A stretch of DNA of 64,000 nucleotides from Allostellaceae bacterium (lineage in GTDB: Bacteria; Pseudomonadota; Alphaproteobacteria; ATCC43930; CGMCC-115725): NCBI GenBank assembly GCA_025451725.1, contig JANWJX010000040.1, forward strand, positions 26,168-90,167, given 5' to 3'. Shown here piece after piece: positions 45,529 through 53,623 of this stretch; the stretch's first letter is position 1, and each line of letters starts with the position of its first letter. The notes beneath the pieces are model-generated. The model was not told the DNA's origin. It was given only the letters and a program-made list of their open reading frames with translations, and did no database searches. Both the position numbers and the translations under genes were made by a program.

Positions 45529-46539
45529 TTACCGCGTCGCGACGCCCGCCTGTTTCAGGATGCGCGTCGCGATGCGGACCGGCTTGCCCTTGTCGAGAAT
45601 GTTGAGCCAGTTACGATAGAACGCGACCGCGCCGGGGCGCCAGGAATGGCGTACCGAGCGGCGCAGTTCGAAAATCGGAAATTCTTGAAGCAGGTCGCGC
45701 TCGCGCCGGATGGTGGCGCGCTTGCGGTACTGAATGACGCGGTCGCTGGCCCTAGCGTCGAAATAATGCCGCGGCCGTCCGGGATAGGTGCTGCGCTCGG
45801 CGCGCAGATAGCGGCCGATGTCGCGCCGATATTCGCGCAGCAGCGTCTCGGCCTCGTATTCAGGATGGCCCTGAAGGAAGATCAGGAGATTTTCGTCCTT
45901 CTTTGCGAACATTCCAACGCCGGCCTCGTCCGAGTGGGTCAAGATCGAATAGTTCTTGGCGCGGAGGTCTGGTTCGCGCAGTTCGTTCCAGCGTGAATGC
46001 GGTGCCGGCAGGCCGGCGAGGCCCTTGGTCAGCGGATGCGGCTCGGCGATCGTTTCGTCGAACACGCCGAATAGTTTCTTCGCCAGCGGCCGGCGCGCGA
46101 TGCCGTCGAGATGCAACACCGCGGCATGCGCCGCGAGGCAGGAGAAGATGGTCGAGATCGTGTTTGCCTGCGCCCAGTCGATCAACTTCGTTAGCGATGG
46201 CCAGTAAATTTCCTCGCGCAGATCGTGGGTCTGCGGCTCGGCGCCGGTGACGATCAGCGCATCGAGCGGCGTGCGCGTCAGCACGTCGAGCGAGCGATAC
46301 AGCTTTTTTGTGTGCTCCGCCGCGCGGTCGGTCCGGCGAATCTCGGGCAGCGAATAAAGATGGAGATGGACCAGAACATCGTCGCCGGCGGCTTCCGACA
46401 GCAGCGCGGCATACTGGCGCTCGGTGGCTTCGAGCGCCGTGTCCGGCATGTTGTTGACCAGGCCGATATCGATCCGGTTGAGGCCGTAATCGACACCGAG
46501 CTTGCGCGGGCGCCGGCGGCGTTCGATGAGGACGGGCAT
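45529..46539 (-). CDS. MetA-family homoserine O-acyltransferase
   Basis: A 336-residue enzyme acylating homoserine in methionine synthesis. The MetA triad is clear: C134 in FSCLAAHA, H225 and E227 in QGHPEYE. At the position that separates succinyl-CoA from acetyl-CoA enzymes (Gly or Glu after TGAP) this protein reads TGAEPQ, so acyl specificity is not predictable. Its ATG overlaps the stop of the upstream sulfhydrylase gene (ATGA), giving a two-gene methionine operon. It meets the ABC binding protein gene tail to tail, seven bases apart. Confidence 0.85.
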   Translation of the reverse strand: MPVLIERRRRPRKLGVDYGLNRIDIGLVNNMPDTALEATERQYAALLSEAAGDDVLVHLHLYSLPEIRRTDRAAEHTKKLYRSLDVLTRTPLDALIVTGAEPQTHDLREEIYWPSLTKLIDWAQANTISTIFSCLAAHAAVLHLDGIARRPLAKKLFGVFDETIAEPHPLTKGLAGLPAPHSRWNELREPDLRAKNYSILTHSDEAGVGMFAKKDENLLIFLQGHPEYEAETLLREYRRDIGRYLRAERSTYPGRPRHYFDARASDRVIQYRKRATIRRERDLLQEFPIFELRRSVRHSWRPGAVAFYRNWLNILDKGKPVRIATRILKQAGVATR

Positions 46540-47852
46540 CAGGCGGCGTCCAGCGCTTGGCCGAGATCGGCGAGAATGTCGTCGATATGTTCAATGCCGA
46601 CGGACAGGCGGATCATCTCGGGTTTGACCCCGGCTTGCGCCAATTCCGCTTCGTTGAGCTGGCGATGCGTGGTCGAGGCGGGATGCGTCGCCAACGACTT
46701 GGCGTCGCCCATATTGACGAGGCGCTTGAAGAGATTCAGCGCATTGAGCGTCTTGCGTCCGGCGTCATAGCCGCCCTTCACGCCGAAGGTCAGCAGCGAC
46801 GGCGCGTTGCCGCCGAGATATTTCTGCGCCAGCGCGTGATACGCGCTGTCGGGAAAACCGGCATAACTGACCCACGCGACTTTAGGATGATCGTGCAGGT
46901 AGGTGGCGACCCGACGCGCATTCTCGACGTGGCGCTCGACGCGCAGCGCCATGGTCTCGATGCCTTGCAGCAACAAGAAGGCCGACAACGGCGGCAGCAC
47001 CGCGCCGGTGTTGCGCAGGCACACGGTACGACAATGCGCGGCGTAAGCTGACCGGCCGTATTGCTCGACGTAGGTGACGCCGTGATAGGCCGGTTCGGGT
47101 TGCGTCAGCATCGCGAATTTGTCGGGATAGGCGCGCCACGGGAAATTGCCGGCGTCGACAATGATGCCGCCCATCGTGGTGCCGTGGCCGCCCATGAATT
47201 TGGTGGCGGAATGAACCACCACGTCGGCGCCGTATCGGATCGGTTTCAGGAGGATCGGCGTCGCCACCGTATTGTCGACGATCAGCGGCACGCCCCGCGC
47301 ATGCGCGACCGCGGCGAGCGCGGCGAGGTCGACGATGTTGCCGGCCGGATTGCCGACGCTTTCGCAATAAACCGCGCGGGTATTGTGGTCGATGCAGGCC
47401 GCGATGTCGTCGGCACGGTCGCTTTTGGCGAAACGCACTTCGATGCCCTGCTTCTTGAAGACATGGGCGAACAGGGTGTAGGTCGCGCCATAGAGTTGCG
47501 GCACCGAGACAAAATTGGTGCCTTGCTCGAGCAGCGTAGCGAGCGCGTAGTGGATCGCTGCGGCGCCCGAGCCGACGCTCAGGGCCGCGACGCCGCCTTC
47601 AAGCGCCGCGACTCGTTTTTCGAGGACGGCGTTGGTCGGATTGGAAAGGCGGGTGTAGATATTGCCCTCGACTTCGAGGTCGAACAGGGCCGCGCCATGC
47701 TCGGCGCTGTCGAACGCGTAGGCGACTGTTTGATAGATCGGCACGGCAACCGATTTGGTCACCGGGTCGGGTTCGTAACCGGCATGAATGGCGAGCGTTT
47801 CGTCACGGAGGACGGACGCCGCGACATGCGGAAAAATGTCATCGCGGGGCAT
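46539..47852 (-). CDS. O-acetylhomoserine aminocarboxypropyltransferase (MetY-type, PLP)
   Basis: A 437-residue Cys/Met-metabolism PLP enzyme. The PLP lysine is in SATKFMGGHGTT near residue 212, and NIYTRLSNPTNAVLEKRVAALEGG, VSVPQLYGATYTLF and HPASTTHRQL are characteristic of O-acetylhomoserine sulfhydrylases (MetY/CysD). It makes homocysteine directly from O-acyl-homoserine and sulfide. Coupled to the metA-family gene, which suggests that the partner makes O-acetylhomoserine. No clear SAM riboswitch in the 84-base leader. Confidence 0.9.
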   Translation of the reverse strand: MPRDDIFPHVAASVLRDETLAIHAGYEPDPVTKSVAVPIYQTVAYAFDSAEHGAALFDLEVEGNIYTRLSNPTNAVLEKRVAALEGGVAALSVGSGAAAIHYALATLLEQGTNFVSVPQLYGATYTLFAHVFKKQGIEVRFAKSDRADDIAACIDHNTRAVYCESVGNPAGNIVDLAALAAVAHARGVPLIVDNTVATPILLKPIRYGADVVVHSATKFMGGHGTTMGGIIVDAGNFPWRAYPDKFAMLTQPEPAYHGVTYVEQYGRSAYAAHCRTVCLRNTGAVLPPLSAFLLLQGIETMALRVERHVENARRVATYLHDHPKVAWVSYAGFPDSAYHALAQKYLGGNAPSLLTFGVKGGYDAGRKTLNALNLFKRLVNMGDAKSLATHPASTTHRQLNEAELAQAGVKPEMIRLSVGIEHIDDILADLGQALDAA

Positions 47853-47936
47853 GACCGGACTATCGGCGGCAAATGTTAAGAACTGCTTTAGGATTGAGGG
47901 TCTTAATCATCCCGTAACCGTGTTGGAGAAGCGCGC

Positions 47937-49478
47937 ATGAACGGAGCGGAAAGCCTGGTCCGAACCCTGGTCGCCAGCGGCGTCGAGATCTGCTTCGCCA
48001 ATCCCGGCACGTCGGAAATGCATTTCGTCGCGGCGCTCGACCGAGTCGCCGAGATGCGCTGCGTACTGGCGCTGTTCGAGGGCGTGGTCTCGGGCGCCGC
48101 CGACGGCTACGCGCGCATGGCGGAAAAGCCGGCCTGCACCTTGTTCCATCTCGGGCCGGGCTTCGGCAACGGCATCGCCAATATGCACAACGCCAAGCGC
48201 GCCAACGTGCCGATCGTCAACATCGTCGGCGAGCACGCGACTTATCACAAACGCTACGACGCGCCGCTCAACTCCAGCATCGAGACGCTGGCCGGCCAGT
48301 ATTCCGCCTGGATGCGCAGCTCGGCTAACAGCGCCGACGTGGCGCGCGATGGCGCCGAAGCGGTCGCGGCGGCGCGCAGCAAGCGCGCGATCTCGACCCT
48401 GATCCTGCCGGCGGATACCGCATGGAACGAGGGCAGCGGCATTGCCCGCCCGATGCCGGTGACTGCGCCCGCGATGCCGGCGGCGTCGATCATCGAGCGC
48501 GCCGCGAAAATGTTGCGCACCGGCGTGCCGACCATGATCGTGCTTACCGGCGACGCGCTCTATGGGCGCGGGCTGATCGCGGCCGGACGCATCGCGGCCA
48601 AGACCGGCGCGACCCTGTTCTCGCCCTATTCGACGGCTCGGATCCAGCGCGGCGCGGGATTGCCGGTCGTGGATCGCGTGCCGTACGTCGTCGAGCAGGC
48701 GGTCGAGCGCTTGAAGGAATATCGCCAGATGATTCTGGTCGGCGCCGCCGCGCCGGTGACGTTCTTCGCCTATCCCGGCAAGAGCAGCGTGCCGACGCCG
48801 CCCGATTGCGACATCTATCCGTTGGCGCGGCAAGGTGAGGATTATGCCGGTGCGCTCGAAGCGCTGGCCGAAGCGATCGGCGCGGCCAAGACCGAGCCGC
48901 ACCGCGCCAAAGCGGAGCGGCCCCTCGCCGCGAGCGGCGCGATCACGCTGCAGGGCCTGGCCCAGACCGTCGCGGCGTTGCTGCCGGAGAACGCCATCGT
49001 CGCCGATGAATCGATCACCTCCGGCCGCGGTATGATGGCGGCGAGCAAGGGCGCGCCGCCGCACGACTGGCTGACCAATACCGGCGGTTCCATCGGCATC
49101 GGCATGCCTTTGGCTGTTGGCGCGGCTATCGCCGCGCCGGAGCGTCCGGTCCTGTGTCTCGAGGCCGATGGCAGTGGTATGTACACCGTGCAGTCGCTAT
49201 GGACGATGGCGCGCGAGAAACTCAACATCACGACGGTGATCTTTTCCAATCGCGCTTATGCGATCCTTAAGGGCGAATATGCCAATGTCGGCGCCGGCAA
49301 CATGGGACCGCGCGCGCTCGACATGCTGGAAATCGGACGGCCCGACCTCGATTGGGTCTCGCTGGCGAAGGGCATGGGCGTGCCCGGCACGCGCGTGACC
49401 GATCTCGACCAATTCGCCGCTTCGCTGCGCGCGGGCTTCGCCGATTCCGGGCCGAAATTGATCGAAGTGGTGCTGTGA
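47937..49478 (+). CDS. Thiamine-diphosphate enzyme, acetolactate-synthase-like decarboxylase
   Basis: A 513-residue ThDP enzyme with N-terminal PYR, middle and C-terminal PP domains. Catalytic E48 in LFEGVVSGAADGYAR. The metal site is GDG-like, LEADGSGMYTVQSLWT near residue 408, with the downstream asparagine in FSNRAYAI. Shorter than true IlvB (about 570) with no IlvH gene near, and no FAD-binding FxxPGTDG-type detail can be asserted. I therefore favour a 2-oxoacid decarboxylase such as benzoylformate decarboxylase-like. The aminotransferase gene overlaps it by TGATG, so both act together. Confidence 0.82.
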   Translation: MNGAESLVRTLVASGVEICFANPGTSEMHFVAALDRVAEMRCVLALFEGVVSGAADGYARMAEKPACTLFHLGPGFGNGIANMHNAKRANVPIVNIVGEHATYHKRYDAPLNSSIETLAGQYSAWMRSSANSADVARDGAEAVAAARSKRAISTLILPADTAWNEGSGIARPMPVTAPAMPAASIIERAAKMLRTGVPTMIVLTGDALYGRGLIAAGRIAAKTGATLFSPYSTARIQRGAGLPVVDRVPYVVEQAVERLKEYRQMILVGAAAPVTFFAYPGKSSVPTPPDCDIYPLARQGEDYAGALEALAEAIGAAKTEPHRAKAERPLAASGAITLQGLAQTVAALLPENAIVADESITSGRGMMAASKGAPPHDWLTNTGGSIGIGMPLAVGAAIAAPERPVLCLEADGSGMYTVQSLWTMAREKLNITTVIFSNRAYAILKGEYANVGAGNMGPRALDMLEIGRPDLDWVSLAKGMGVPGTRVTDLDQFAASLRAGFADSGPKLIEVVL

Positions 49479-50341
49479 TGGCGTTGAAGCCCTGGTCGAA
49501 GACCTGGACTTTTTTCGACGGCGACTGGCATGAGGGCAACGCGCCGATCATGGGGGCGCGCACGCATGCCGCCTGGGCGGGAACGTCGGTGTTCGACGGC
49601 GCACGCGCGTTCGAGGGCGTGATGCCCGACCTCGATCTTCATTGCGCGCGGGTCAATCGGTCGGCGTCGGTGATGATGCTGGCGCCGGTGGTTCCGGTCG
49701 ACGAATGGATGGGTCTGGCGCGCGACGGCGTTAAGAAATTCGGCTCCGGCGCGGAGCTTTACCTGCGCCCGTTCTATTGGGCGGAGGGCGCGGGCTTTTC
49801 CTCGATCGTGCCGGGCGCCGATACCACGCGCTGGTGCCTCTGCATCTATGAGGCGCCGATGGCGAAGGCGACCGGCGGCATTTCCATCACCCTGTCGCCG
49901 TTCCGCCGCCCGACGAAGGATTCGGCGCCGCTTGAGGCAAAAGCCGGCTGCCTCTATCCCAACAATGCGCGGGCGATGACCGAGGCGCATGCGCGCGGCT
50001 TCGACAATTGCGTGCTGCTCGACCAGGACAGCAACGTCGCCGAGCTCGCCATCGCCAACATCTTCATGGCGAAGGACGGCGCGGTGTTCACGCCCGCCGC
50101 GAACGGCACGTTCCTCGACGGCATCACGCGCCAGCGCGTCATCAAGCTGTTGCGCGGCGAAGGCGTCGAGGTTGTCGAAAAAAGCCTGCGCTATGACGAC
50201 TTTGAGACTGCCGACGAAATCTTTTCCTCGGGCAATCTGCACAAAGTGCAAGCCGTGACGCGTATCGACAGCCGCGCGCTACAGCCCGGCCCGGTGTTCC
50301 GCAAGGCACGGGAACTATACTGGGCTTATTCCCACGTCTGA
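49478..50341 (+). CDS. Class IV aminotransferase (branched-chain type)
   Basis: A 287-residue fold-type IV PLP aminotransferase, IlvE/D-amino-acid transaminase group. The PLP lysine is in LEAKAGCLYPNNARAM near residue 158, with SNVAELAIANIFM near 188 and FLDGITRQRVIKLL near 217. GTSVFDGARAFEG near 27 contains the usual substrate loop. Translation is coupled to the ThDP enzyme by a TGATG overlap. The stop directly abuts the enoyl-CoA hydratase stop on the other strand. Branched-chain or aromatic 2-oxoacids are likely substrates. Confidence 0.85.
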   Translation: MALKPWSKTWTFFDGDWHEGNAPIMGARTHAAWAGTSVFDGARAFEGVMPDLDLHCARVNRSASVMMLAPVVPVDEWMGLARDGVKKFGSGAELYLRPFYWAEGAGFSSIVPGADTTRWCLCIYEAPMAKATGGISITLSPFRRPTKDSAPLEAKAGCLYPNNARAMTEAHARGFDNCVLLDQDSNVAELAIANIFMAKDGAVFTPAANGTFLDGITRQRVIKLLRGEGVEVVEKSLRYDDFETADEIFSSGNLHKVQAVTRIDSRALQPGPVFRKARELYWAYSHV

Positions 50342-51121
50342 TTATTTGCCGGTGAATTTTGCCGGGCGTTTTTCCAGGAAGGCTTTGACGCCTTCGCGGA
50401 AATCCTCGCTCTGCGAAGCGTCGCTCTGGAAATCGCGTTCCAATGCCAATTGCGTGTCGAGCTCGTTGCCGAGCGACGCGTCGATCGCGGTCTTGGTCAG
50501 GCCGAGCGCAAAGGTCGGGCCTTGCGCCAGTTTTTTCGCCAGCGCGTTCGCGGTTGGCATCAGTTCGTGGTCGGGCACCGCCTTGTAGATCATCCCCCAC
50601 GCCTCGGCCTGCGACGCGGTCAGCGGCTCGGCGAGCAGGGTCAGGGCCTTGGCGCGCGCGACGCCGATGAGACGCGGCAGGAAATAGGTGCTGCCCGCGT
50701 CCGGCACCAGCCCGATGCGCGTGAATGCCTGAAGGAAGGTCGCCGATTGCGCGGCGACGACGATATCGCAGGACAGCGCGAGGCTCATGCCCGCGCCCGC
50801 GGCCGGGCCGTTGACGGCGGCGACCACCGGCTTCTTCAGCGCACGCAGTCGGCGCAGGCGCGGATGATATTGCCGGTCGAGCGCATCGTTGGTGCCGCCC
50901 TGGCGGTCGAGCCGCGACGAGAGATCGGCGCCCGAGCAGAAGCCGCGTCCCGCGCCGGTGACGATCAGCGCGCGGATCGCCGCATCGCTTTCGACCTGGC
51001 CGAGCGCGTCGGCGATGTCGGCGTGAAGCTGATCGTTGAACGCGTTGAGCTTGTCAGGCCGATTCAGGGTCAGCGTCGCGACCCCGTCAGCGACCCCAAA
51101 CAGAATTGTTTCCCACGCCAT
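50342..51121 (-). CDS. Enoyl-CoA hydratase/isomerase family protein (PaaG-like)
   Basis: A 259-residue crotonase. The oxyanion-hole segments are GRGFCSGADLSS near residue 59 and NGPAAGAGMSLALSCDIVVA near 104. Asp replaces the second catalytic Glu (GLVPDAGSTYFLPR near 137), which is the pattern of PaaG isomerases (2-(1,2-epoxy-1,2-dihydrophenyl)acetyl-CoA isomerase) and not classical hydratases. No other paa gene is near, so the substrate is unproven. Confidence 0.87.
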   Translation of the reverse strand: MAWETILFGVADGVATLTLNRPDKLNAFNDQLHADIADALGQVESDAAIRALIVTGAGRGFCSGADLSSRLDRQGGTNDALDRQYHPRLRRLRALKKPVVAAVNGPAAGAGMSLALSCDIVVAAQSATFLQAFTRIGLVPDAGSTYFLPRLIGVARAKALTLLAEPLTASQAEAWGMIYKAVPDHELMPTANALAKKLAQGPTFALGLTKTAIDASLGNELDTQLALERDFQSDASQSEDFREGVKAFLEKRPAKFTGK

Positions 51122-51335
51122 CTTGTCCTCCCTTCAAGCCCCGACCACAGCATATCGATTTGGAACCGCTGCGCAAATTCCGGGGTTAACCAACCATGCG
51201 TCCGTGCCGCCGCCGCGCGCGTATGGCTGCATGTCAGGAGTGTGTCGGCCGCCACAATTCCCGGGTTTCTTGTCGCGGCTGGTTCCGGGTAGGCTAGGGG
51301 CAAAGCGAAGAGAGAGACACGAGGAGATCGGATTA

Positions 51336-52556
51336 ATGCAATTGGTCGCCGATCGCGGCGCGCCGCTCGAACGGGAGCAATGGGCGGCACGGTATAATGA
51401 GGTGCGTGCCTATACCGAGACGCTGGCGGCGCCGCTCTCGGCCGAGGACCAGACCGTCCAGTCGATGCCCGATGTTAGCCCGACGAAATGGCATCGCGCG
51501 CACATCACCTGGTTCTTCGAGAATTTCCTGCTGGTCCCGCATTTCGCCGGCTATCGGGTCTACGATCCGGCGTTCGGCTACCTGTTCAATTCCTATTACG
51601 AGGCGGTCGGGCCGCGTCATCCGCGTCCAGCGCGCGGTCTGCTGTCGCGCCCCGGCATCGAGGAAATCGCGCGCTATCGCGCCCATGTCGACGCGGCGAT
51701 GCGGCGGCTGATCCTCGCGGTCGACGAGACGGCGTGGCGCGATCTGGCGCCGCTGGTCGAACTCGGCCTGCATCATGAGCAGCAACATCAGGAGTTGCTG
51801 CTGATGGATATTCTCCACGTATTTTCGCAGAACTCGCTCGACCCGGCCTATCGCGCCCCGCGTCCCCTCGCGCCTGTGCCCGCGCCGCTTGGTTGGGTGG
51901 GGCTGATGGGCGGCGTGCGCGATATCGGTCATGCCGGGGACAGCTTTGCTTTCGACAACGAGACGCCACGTCACCGCGTGTGGCTCGAACCGTTCCGCAT
52001 CGCGTCGCGACTAATTACCTGCGGCGAATATCTCGCCTTCATCGGCGACGACGGCTATCGGAAGGCGGAACTGTGGATGTCGGAAGGCTGGGCGACAGTC
52101 AACACGCTGGGCTGGGACGCGCCGCACTACTGGCGCCACGACGGCGCGGGTTGGTCGGTGTTTTCGCTCGATGGCCGCAAGTCAGTCGATCCGAATGAGC
52201 CGGTGCGTCATGTGAGTTTCTACGAGGCGGATGCGTACGCCCGCTGGGCCGGCAAGCGCCTTCCGACCGAGGCGGAATGGGAAATCGCCGCGACCGAATC
52301 CGGCGACGAACTGCGCCAGTTGACCGGCGAGGTCTGGCAATGGACCGCCAGTCCCTATATCGCCTATCCCGGCTTTCGCCCGCTGGCCGGTGCTATCGGG
52401 GAATATAACGGCAAGTTTATGAGCAATCAGATGGTGCTGCGCGGCGGCGCATCGATTACGCCTGATGGCCACACGCGCCCGACCTATCGCAATTTCTTTC
52501 CGCCCGCCGCGCGCTGGTGCATGGGCGGAATCCGGCTCGCGGAGGATATGTCATGA
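51336..52556 (+). CDS. egtB: Ergothioneine biosynthesis protein EgtB (iron sulfoxide synthase)
   Basis: A 406-residue non-haem iron enzyme that joins a cysteine or gamma-Glu-Cys sulfur to hercynine. N-terminal DinB-like domain with iron histidines in SPTKWHRAH (H53) and HHEQQHQELLLMD (near 150). C-terminal FGE-sulfatase domain with PVRHVSFYEADAYARWAGKRLPTEAEWE near 290 (quoted as its ends PVRHVSF and RLPTEAEWE). GAGGAGATCGGATTA precedes the ATG. Overlaps egtD by ATGA. The unlinked gshA at 2501 could supply gamma-Glu-Cys. Confidence 0.92.
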   Translation: MQLVADRGAPLEREQWAARYNEVRAYTETLAAPLSAEDQTVQSMPDVSPTKWHRAHITWFFENFLLVPHFAGYRVYDPAFGYLFNSYYEAVGPRHPRPARGLLSRPGIEEIARYRAHVDAAMRRLILAVDETAWRDLAPLVELGLHHEQQHQELLLMDILHVFSQNSLDPAYRAPRPLAPVPAPLGWVGLMGGVRDIGHAGDSFAFDNETPRHRVWLEPFRIASRLITCGEYLAFIGDDGYRKAELWMSEGWATVNTLGWDAPHYWRHDGAGWSVFSLDGRKSVDPNEPVRHVSFYEADAYARWAGKRLPTEAEWEIAATESGDELRQLTGEVWQWTASPYIAYPGFRPLAGAIGEYNGKFMSNQMVLRGGASITPDGHTRPTYRNFFPPAARWCMGGIRLAEDMS

Positions 52557-53521
52557 GGCCAGGTGCCGCCGTCGCGTTCCACGATCTGGCCCCGAAGCTC
52601 GAATCCTTCCGCGACGCGGTGCTGGACGGACTGTCGCGGACACCGAAGCGGATTCCGTGCCGCTTTCTCTATGACGAACGCGGATCCGACCTGTTCGAGG
52701 CGATCTGCGACACACCGGAATATTATCCGACGCGCACCGAGATGACGATTTTGCGCAAGCATGCGCGCGACATGGCGCGTCTGATCGGCCCCGACGCGAC
52801 GCTGATCGAGTACGGCAGCGGCGCCGGACAAAAAGTGAAGCTGCTGCTGCGCGCACTCGACCGGCCCTTCGCCTATGCCGGCATCGAAGTGTCGCGCGAG
52901 ATTTTGCTGCGCGCCACCGACGATCTGTCGCTGGACTGGCCCAAACTCCAGGTGGTGGCGATCTGCGCCGACTTCCTGACGCCGATCTCGCTGCCGGCAT
53001 CCCTGCGACGCGGCGCGGGACGGCGCGTCGCGTTCTTTCCCGGCTCCAGCATCGGCAATTTCACTCCTGCCGAGGCGACGCGCTTCCTGCAACAATGCCG
53101 GACGATGGTCGGGCCGGGCGGCGGCATGCTGATCGGCGTCGATCTGAAAAAGGACGAGGGTCGGCTCGATGCAGCCTATAACGACAAGGCCGGGGTGACG
53201 GCGGCCTTCACCCTCAATCTCTTGGATCGGATCAATCGTGAGCTCGGCGCCGATTTTGCGGTCGGACGGTTCGCACATCACGCCAAGTACCAGCCCGAGG
53301 TCGGGCGCGTCGCCATCCACATCCGCAGTCTCGCCGACCAGATGGTAACGGTCGCGGGCCGCCGCTTTAACTTCGCTGAGGGCGAAGGTATTCACACCGA
53401 GGATTCCTGGAAATACGCCGTGGGCGAGTTCCAGGACCTGGCGCGGGACGCGGGATATCGGCCCATTGCCTGCTGGACGGATGCCGGGGAACTGTTCAGC
53501 GTCCACTATCTGGCGGCGTGA
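52553..53521 (+). CDS. egtD: L-histidine N(alpha)-methyltransferase EgtD
   Basis: A 322-residue SAM-dependent enzyme that trimethylates histidine to hercynine, the first ergothioneine step. Hallmarks: LFEAICDTPEYYPTRTE near residue 45, IEYGSGAGQKV near 84, FFPGSSIGNF near 160 and a late EGEGIHTEDSWKY near 282. The ATG overlaps the egtB stop. Together with EgtB this gives the core pathway. No egtA, egtC or egtE is adjacent, as is common outside actinobacteria. Confidence 0.94.
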   Translation: MRPGAAVAFHDLAPKLESFRDAVLDGLSRTPKRIPCRFLYDERGSDLFEAICDTPEYYPTRTEMTILRKHARDMARLIGPDATLIEYGSGAGQKVKLLLRALDRPFAYAGIEVSREILLRATDDLSLDWPKLQVVAICADFLTPISLPASLRRGAGRRVAFFPGSSIGNFTPAEATRFLQQCRTMVGPGGGMLIGVDLKKDEGRLDAAYNDKAGVTAAFTLNLLDRINRELGADFAVGRFAHHAKYQPEVGRVAIHIRSLADQMVTVAGRRFNFAEGEGIHTEDSWKYAVGEFQDLARDAGYRPIACWTDAGELFSVHYLAA

Positions 53522-53623
53522 CCCGGCCTTAGGGAGCCCGTGGGCAATCGCCGTTAAGCGAAGATTTACCAAACTTTCCGATACTTCCGGTCCGATCAGA
53601 CTGAAAAACGGGCACGGATTGTC

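Noticed and set aside
47853..47936. Possible SAM-II type riboswitch ahead of the metY-metA pair
   Set aside because: The minus strand has GATGATTAAGACC and CCTAAAG, which recall SAM-II fragments, but the closing P1 stem and the pseudoknot partner are missing in the 84 bases available.
47937..49478. Acetolactate synthase large subunit
   Set aside because: Shorter than IlvB, no regulatory subunit gene, and the coupled transaminase points to another 2-oxoacid; kept as a ThDP decarboxylase-like enzyme.
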